Below the pieces are notes generated by a model, which searched no databases, was not told where the DNA came from, and saw nothing but the letters and a program-made list of their open reading frames with translations. A stretch of DNA of 64,000 nt from HK-STAS-PATE-2 sp046350895 (GTDB lineage Bacteria > Patescibacteriota > Patescibacteriia > 2-12-FULL-60-25): the NCBI GenBank assembly GCA_046350895.1, contig JAXLZL010000001.1:1-64000 (forward strand), in the 5' to 3' direction. The first letter of the stretch is position 1; each line of letters opens with the position of its first letter. Below are positions 60,343-64,000 of the stretch, piece by piece. Both the position numbers and the translations under genes were made by a program.

Positions 60343-61499
60343 TCAGTTAAGCTGGTCTTCTTCGATCCAGCATTCGTCCGCTTCGGACTCGCACTGGATC
60401 ACGGTATCACAGGCATGCAAGAACGCCGCCTTCAGATAATGGCCGCCGTCGAGGGCATCGAGATGGCAAGCGATACCGAAGAGCAATTTGAGTTCGTCCT
60501 CAGAGAGAGCGAGATTGACCGCCTTCTGCAACGTCTCACGCCTCTTCTCACGGTCCTTGATGGCTGCAAAATGCACCGACCAATGTTGGTGGTCGCCCTG
60601 CAAGCAAAGAGCGCCCAACACGATGTCCCTCACTTCATCATTATTGATGTCGCGATAATGGTCTTTGAGAATGCGCAAAGGACGTCCTGCACCGTCATAC
60701 AATAACCGCTCGACCAAATAGCGCGACTTAGGCTCAGGCAGGGTATTCACGATCTCGATAAAACGCGCCTGGTCTTTGGCAAAAAGAAACAATGCCTCTT
60801 GTACCATGGCGGCTTCGGTGATCTGCACGGCTCTTTCGTCGATCGGATTCGCCTTGCGGCTGCCGAGCATGCGCCGGTGCGCGTCCATCATGAACATCAA
60901 TAAGTCATTGTCAGCGCCGGCATCGCGATATACCGTCGGAAATTTTTTGTCAGCCCTTTGAGTCGATATTGGCAAACCTTCGTGACACTCAGCACGATAT
61001 CGCCACGCTCGTGCATGGGCAGGCCTTTGACGGCCTTGATGAACGCGCCCAAGACGGCTTCAAAAATGCGGTTATGGCTTTTTACGCCAAGGCAAAAACC
61101 GATCATCGGTTCGGCCAAGCTTGCCGCATGCCTAGGTCGGCGAAACGGATCATAGACCATCACCGCTTTGGCGATCGCCGCCAGGTCGTCATCACTGGCG
61201 ACAAAGCCGACGTCAGCCAACCGACGAACGGCCAGTGAAAGCGCGGCTGCCGACATGCCTGACGGCGCGTCGGGCATGCGTTGCACGACGTCCATCAATT
61301 GGTCATCGTCAAAGCGCGTCGCATCCACCATGAGCTCGGCATGCGATTTGGGCTCACTGCGTGTAGCAATGTCAAACCAATTGCCTGAATGCTCTTTGAT
61401 CAGAACATCCAGGCCCGGGTCTTGGGTGCGGATACGCTCAGCATATTGCACCAGATAAACGAGCCGCGATGTATCGGCGAGAAACGGATTTTCTTTCAA
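60343..61499 (-). pseudogene. Helical hypothetical protein, frameshifted
   Basis: Two overlapping frames, 61499-60897 and about 60975-60343, belong together. The first ends YRLKGLTKNF and then diverges; the second continues KKFPTVYRDAGADNDLLMFM. One A missing in the TTTTTT run (60943-60948) explains the break and gives 385 residues. TTG start at 61499 with GGAGG 6 nt upstream. The protein is alpha-helical and charged with many Arg/Asp/Glu pairs, with no membrane segments. I do not recognise it. Own promoter and terminator as for the other accessory genes. Confidence 0.72.
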
Positions 61500-61538
61500 A
61501 GGGCACCTCCACCGCTTAGGGCGTGAGAAAACCTATCC

Positions 61539-61567
61539 TATCTACTATATTTTAATACATCCGTCAA
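61539..61567 (-). promoter_or_regulatory. Sigma-70-type promoter for the 60343-61499 gene
   Basis: Minus strand TTGACG (61567-61562), 17-nt spacer, TAGATA (61544-61539). The -35 box overlaps the stop codon of the upstream gene (61564), so this gene depends on its own promoter. Confidence 0.7.
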
Positions 61568-62292
61568 CCTTTGGCCTGTCGGTGCAGCATTTCAGCCTGA
61601 TTGGCGAATACCTTTAACAAAGAAACATCAATCTCGGGGATCTGGCGCTCATCGAGAATAAACAATAAGAACGCCTTGCTCGGATTCGCCCCCTCGGATG
61701 GGACCACAAGCAATTCTTTGCCATCCTCGGACGCGATAAAGGCGTGACTCGCACCACGTTCTGGCACCGCCAACAAATCACGGTTCGAAACTTTAAAAAC
61801 AAATTGGTTGCCAGAAACAAATGAATGCTCGGCTTCGGTACGAAGCATGGTCGCATCCACGATGCGCAACAAACATGCCTTTGCACCAATCGATGCCGCT
61901 GCATGGGTCACCAGGGCTTGGTAGAGATCTTTTGGCCAACCTTTACCGCGGGCGAAGTTCAAAGACGTCTGGTTAGATACTTTTTTTAATAATTCGATTT
62001 TACGATTAACCGAACCGATATAGGCATAAGACTCGATCAATTCTTTTTTGGTTTTTTCGTGGCTATTTTGGATTTCGCTTTTTTCATCCAATTGTTCTTC
62101 CATTAAGCGTCCATAGGCAACAAAAACACCCAAACCCACCATACCGAACAAGAAGATGGTCAATTCTTCAATAGCGGTTTCTGAGAGTCCGAAGCGGCTT
62201 TGGGTATGCAAGCTTGGCGCAAAAACAGCCAAAGCAAAGCATACGAGGTATACGATGATCATCCAGGCAAAACGTAGGGACCGGTTCTTCAT
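61564..62292 (-). CDS. Membrane protein with coiled coil and GAF-like sensor domain
   Basis: 242 residues. Two membrane helices (about 8-27 and 45-64), a coiled-coil segment (about 65-110), then an alpha-beta domain resembling GAF (ASIGAKACLLRIVDATMLRT, later 'SEGANPSKAFLLFILDERQ'). No histidine kinase or output domain follows, so it is a stand-alone sensor-like protein. Weak confidence on the GAF call. It overlaps mnmA by 4 nt. Confidence 0.65.
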   Translation of the reverse strand: MKNRSLRFAWMIIVYLVCFALAVFAPSLHTQSRFGLSETAIEELTIFLFGMVGLGVFVAYGRLMEEQLDEKSEIQNSHEKTKKELIESYAYIGSVNRKIELLKKVSNQTSLNFARGKGWPKDLYQALVTHAAASIGAKACLLRIVDATMLRTEAEHSFVSGNQFVFKVSNRDLLAVPERGASHAFIASEDGKELLVVPSEGANPSKAFLLFILDERQIPEIDVSLLKVFANQAEMLHRQAKG

Positions 62293-63409
62293 GGTTGGGA
62301 GTCTACCGACAAGTCATCCAAGAATCCACCCCCAAGACACTCATCTCCAGCATAGAGAACGGCGGATTGTCCAGGCGCCAAGGCCCAAACAGGTTCAGCA
62401 AAACGCAGGCGCCAATATTCGCCTTCTTGCTTGATGGTTGCGGCCATTGGCGTTTGGCGATAACGGATCGCGCAACGAACCCCCTTGCCCCCTTCTTCGA
62501 GGGGGTGCCGACCCGTTGTCCAATGCACGTTGCGCAGCAAGGCTTCTGACGAGTACATCAGCGGGTCTTCGCGGTCATTCACGACGATGAGTTCGTTTTT
62601 GGCGAGATTCTTTTTGGCCACGTACCAGCTTTTATTTTCTTTGGTCACAAACAACCCATGGCGCTGGCCGATAGTATAGGCGTCGAGACCGTCATGTTCG
62701 CCTAGCTTCTTGCCATCCTTATCAACGATAGCACCTGGGCGCGCCTCGTTCTTCTTGCGCAAGAAATCATGAAAGTCGATTTTACCTACAAAGCAGATAC
62801 CCTGACTATCGGGCTTTTGTGCAGTAGGTAGTGCAAACTTCTCAGCAAGATCACGCACCTCGCTCTTCTGTAAATGACCGATTGGGAATGCGGACTGTTT
62901 CAACGCCTCTTGTGAGACGCGGTGCAAAAATAGGTTTGGTCTTTATTTTCATCCGCACCTTTCAATAGGTGCGCTGTGCCGTTCGCGTCCTCACTCAAGC
63001 GCGCATAATGGCCTGTGGCGATATAATCAAAACCGAGCTCTTTCGCCTTCTCAAAAAACAAACCGAATTTGATTTCTTCGTTGCAAAGCACGTCCGGGTT
63101 TGGCGTGATGCCGTCGGCATATTCGGCAAACATGCGGTTAATGACGCGTTCACGATACGTTTCTTCAAAATCAAAGGTATGCAACGGGATGCCGAGTTTG
63201 GCGGCTACGCGAATGGCATCGCGGCGCTCCCCCCTCCATTGGCATTCGCCGGTCCACAAATCTTTTGAATCGGACCAATTCTTGATGAAACCGCCTTCAA
63301 CGATGCAACCATGCTCAACCAATAATGCCGCCGAGACACTCGAATCCACCCCGCCGGACATGCCGACGAGGACGCGAGAGCCTTTTGGCGGCAAACGGTT
63401 CTCTAACAT
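62289..63409 (-). pseudogene. mnmA: tRNA 2-thiouridylase MnmA, frameshifted
   Basis: Thiolates uridine-34 of certain tRNAs. PP-loop GMSGGVDSSVSAALLVEHGC near residues 16-35, catalytic cysteines in PNPDVLCNEEIKF and in QGICFVG. Translation breaks at ...DENKDQTYF; the next part resumes in another frame as LHRVSQEALKQSAFPIGHL. One extra T in the run TTTTT (plus AAAAA 62926-62930) gives TYFLHRVSQ and 373 residues, family length. A palindromic element (62477-62510) adds about ten residues to a loop near WTTGRHPLEEGGKGVRC. It overlaps neither rlmN nor the GAF protein beyond a few bases. Confidence 0.92.
62477..62510. repeat. In-frame palindromic repeat inside mnmA
   Basis: GAACCCCCTTG then CCCCCTTCTTCGAGGGGG: same layout as the elements at 45396 and 7606 (GAACCC..., then a C-rich palindrome around TTCTTCGA). 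In frame it encodes part of the stretch HPLEEGGKGVR. Confidence 0.6.
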
Positions 63410-63411
63410 AA

Positions 63412-64000
63412 TTACTTGCTTAAGACTTTGTGTTTTTTGGCACGATTGATGCGCGTCGCTTCAAGACCTTGGTGGGTTACGCCATTGGATTCTTCAACGG
63501 CAAGCTGGCCGCATGCAGCATCAATGTCTTCGCCGAAGGTGACACGGTGCGTCGCGGGTACGCCGCGTTCATGCAACCAACGCACAAATTCAATGCGATG
63601 CGGTTTATCGGTGGCATCAAATGATTCGGTCGGATGGAACTTGATCACGTTTACATGCACCAAGCGATAATCCGGGCCAAGAATGTCGGCGAGGGCATTC
63701 GCTTCTTCGAATGAATCGTTAATGCCCTTCAAGAGAAGATATTCGAACATGACTTTGCGGTTGGTTTTCTCCATGTACGTTCTTACCGCCTTCATCAATT
63801 TCTCGAGCGGGTATGGCGTATTCACCGGCATGAACTTATTGCGCGTGTCATCGGTGCCGGCGTGAATCGAGATCGCCAGGTTCACCTGAAGGTCTTCGTC
63901 GGCCAATTTCAAAATCGCCGGCACGATGCCACAGGTTGAAATACTCATGTGGCGCGCACCGAGGTTAAAACCCTCGTGGTCATTCAAAACACGCAGGGCC
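63412..64000 (-). CDS. rlmN: 23S rRNA/tRNA adenine C2-methyltransferase RlmN, N-terminus beyond window
   Basis: Radical-SAM methyltransferase of A2503 in 23S rRNA and A37 in tRNA. Only the C-terminal 196 residues are inside the window: GFNLGARHMSISTCGIVP, LAISIHAGTDDTRN and EYLLLKGINDSFEEA, ending with DIDAACGQL, which holds the catalytic cysteine. The CxxxCxxC cluster lies upstream of the window edge. The stop is 3 nt from the mnmA start. Confidence 0.95.
   Translation of the reverse strand, partial: ALRVLNDHEGFNLGARHMSISTCGIVPAILKLADEDLQVNLAISIHAGTDDTRNKFMPVNTPYPLEKLMKAVRTYMEKTNRKVMFEYLLLKGINDSFEEANALADILGPDYRLVHVNVIKFHPTESFDATDKPHRIEFVRWLHERGVPATHRVTFGEDIDAACGQLAVEESNGVTHQGLEATRINRAKKHKVLSK

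Noticed and set aside
59980..60705. 241-residue plus-strand frame over alaS and the 60343 gene
   Set aside because: Antisense to both and without family features.
60897..60975. Two separate genes overlapping at 60897-60975
   Set aside because: The joining sequence continues the same helical protein in a second frame, so a single frameshifted gene explains both better than two overlapping genes.
1..64000. CRISPR array, insertion sequence, prophage or rRNA operon
   Set aside because: No repeated 25-40 bp units with regular spacers, no transposase or integrase, no phage genes and no rRNA sequence were found.

Overview
The window looks like a chromosome segment of a Candidate Phyla Radiation (Patescibacteria, probably Parcubacteria-like) bacterium. 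This is inferred from gene style: alanyl-tRNA synthetase without the C-Ala domain, an RNA polymerase alpha subunit that ends after the N-terminal domain, degenerate PriA, DHH and diacylglycerol-kinase relatives, bactofilin, PEGA and prohibitin proteins, many lineage-specific secreted proteins, and mostly Shine-Dalgarno-less housekeeping starts. No rRNA, insertion sequence, prophage or CRISPR array was seen.

Layout, left to right: (1) 1-3.8 kb, the rod-shape operon mreB-mreC-mreD-mrdA on the minus strand (mrdA leaves the left edge). (2) 3.85-12.4 kb, membrane and DciA-like proteins, a UvrD-type helicase-nuclease, tgt and two VTT-domain membrane proteins. (3) 12.4-15.7 kb, an accessory block of small genes with their own promoters and terminators, ending at tRNA-Val and tRNA-Leu. 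(4) 15.9-24.5 kb, a diacylglycerol-kinase-like protein, bactofilin, argS, tyrS and valS, then two plus-strand genes. (5) 24.6-34.1 kb, small accessory genes, an HD hydrolase, envelope proteins (transglycosylase-like, S41 protease, murA, PEGA) and a NUDIX hydrolase. (6) 34.1-49.6 kb, HIT protein, glycosyltransferases, flippase and an O-antigen-ligase fusion for surface polysaccharide, with a plus-strand run of lysozyme-like protein, LigB-like protein, PriA-like protein, def, fmt and an HD protein. (7) 49.6-52.9 kb, L,D-transpeptidase, prohibitin and three related accessory genes. (8) 53-57 kb, the operon infA-rpmJ-rpsM-rpsK-rpsD-rpoA-rplQ-rplM-rpsI. (9) 57-64 kb, accessory genes, alaS, mnmA and rlmN (leaves the right edge).

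The most notable pattern is a set of small accessory genes scattered between housekeeping genes. Most carry a near-consensus TTGACN-N16/17-TAnnnT promoter, a real Shine-Dalgarno sequence and a hairpin terminator, unlike their neighbours. Six of them (ending at 7718, 24651, 33522, 51210, 51858 and 52382) share a C-terminal core with a Glu/Tyr-rich helix, a conserved LGS-like turn and a terminal (R/Y)-(F/Y)-(L/A)-x-(V/T) strand. I do not recognise this as a described family.

Two caveats matter to users. Seven genes, including fmt and mnmA, are broken by single-base indels, mostly in homopolymers and seven of eight of them deletions, which suggests residual sequencing error rather than decay. 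Short palindromic repeats occur between genes and also in frame inside coding regions.
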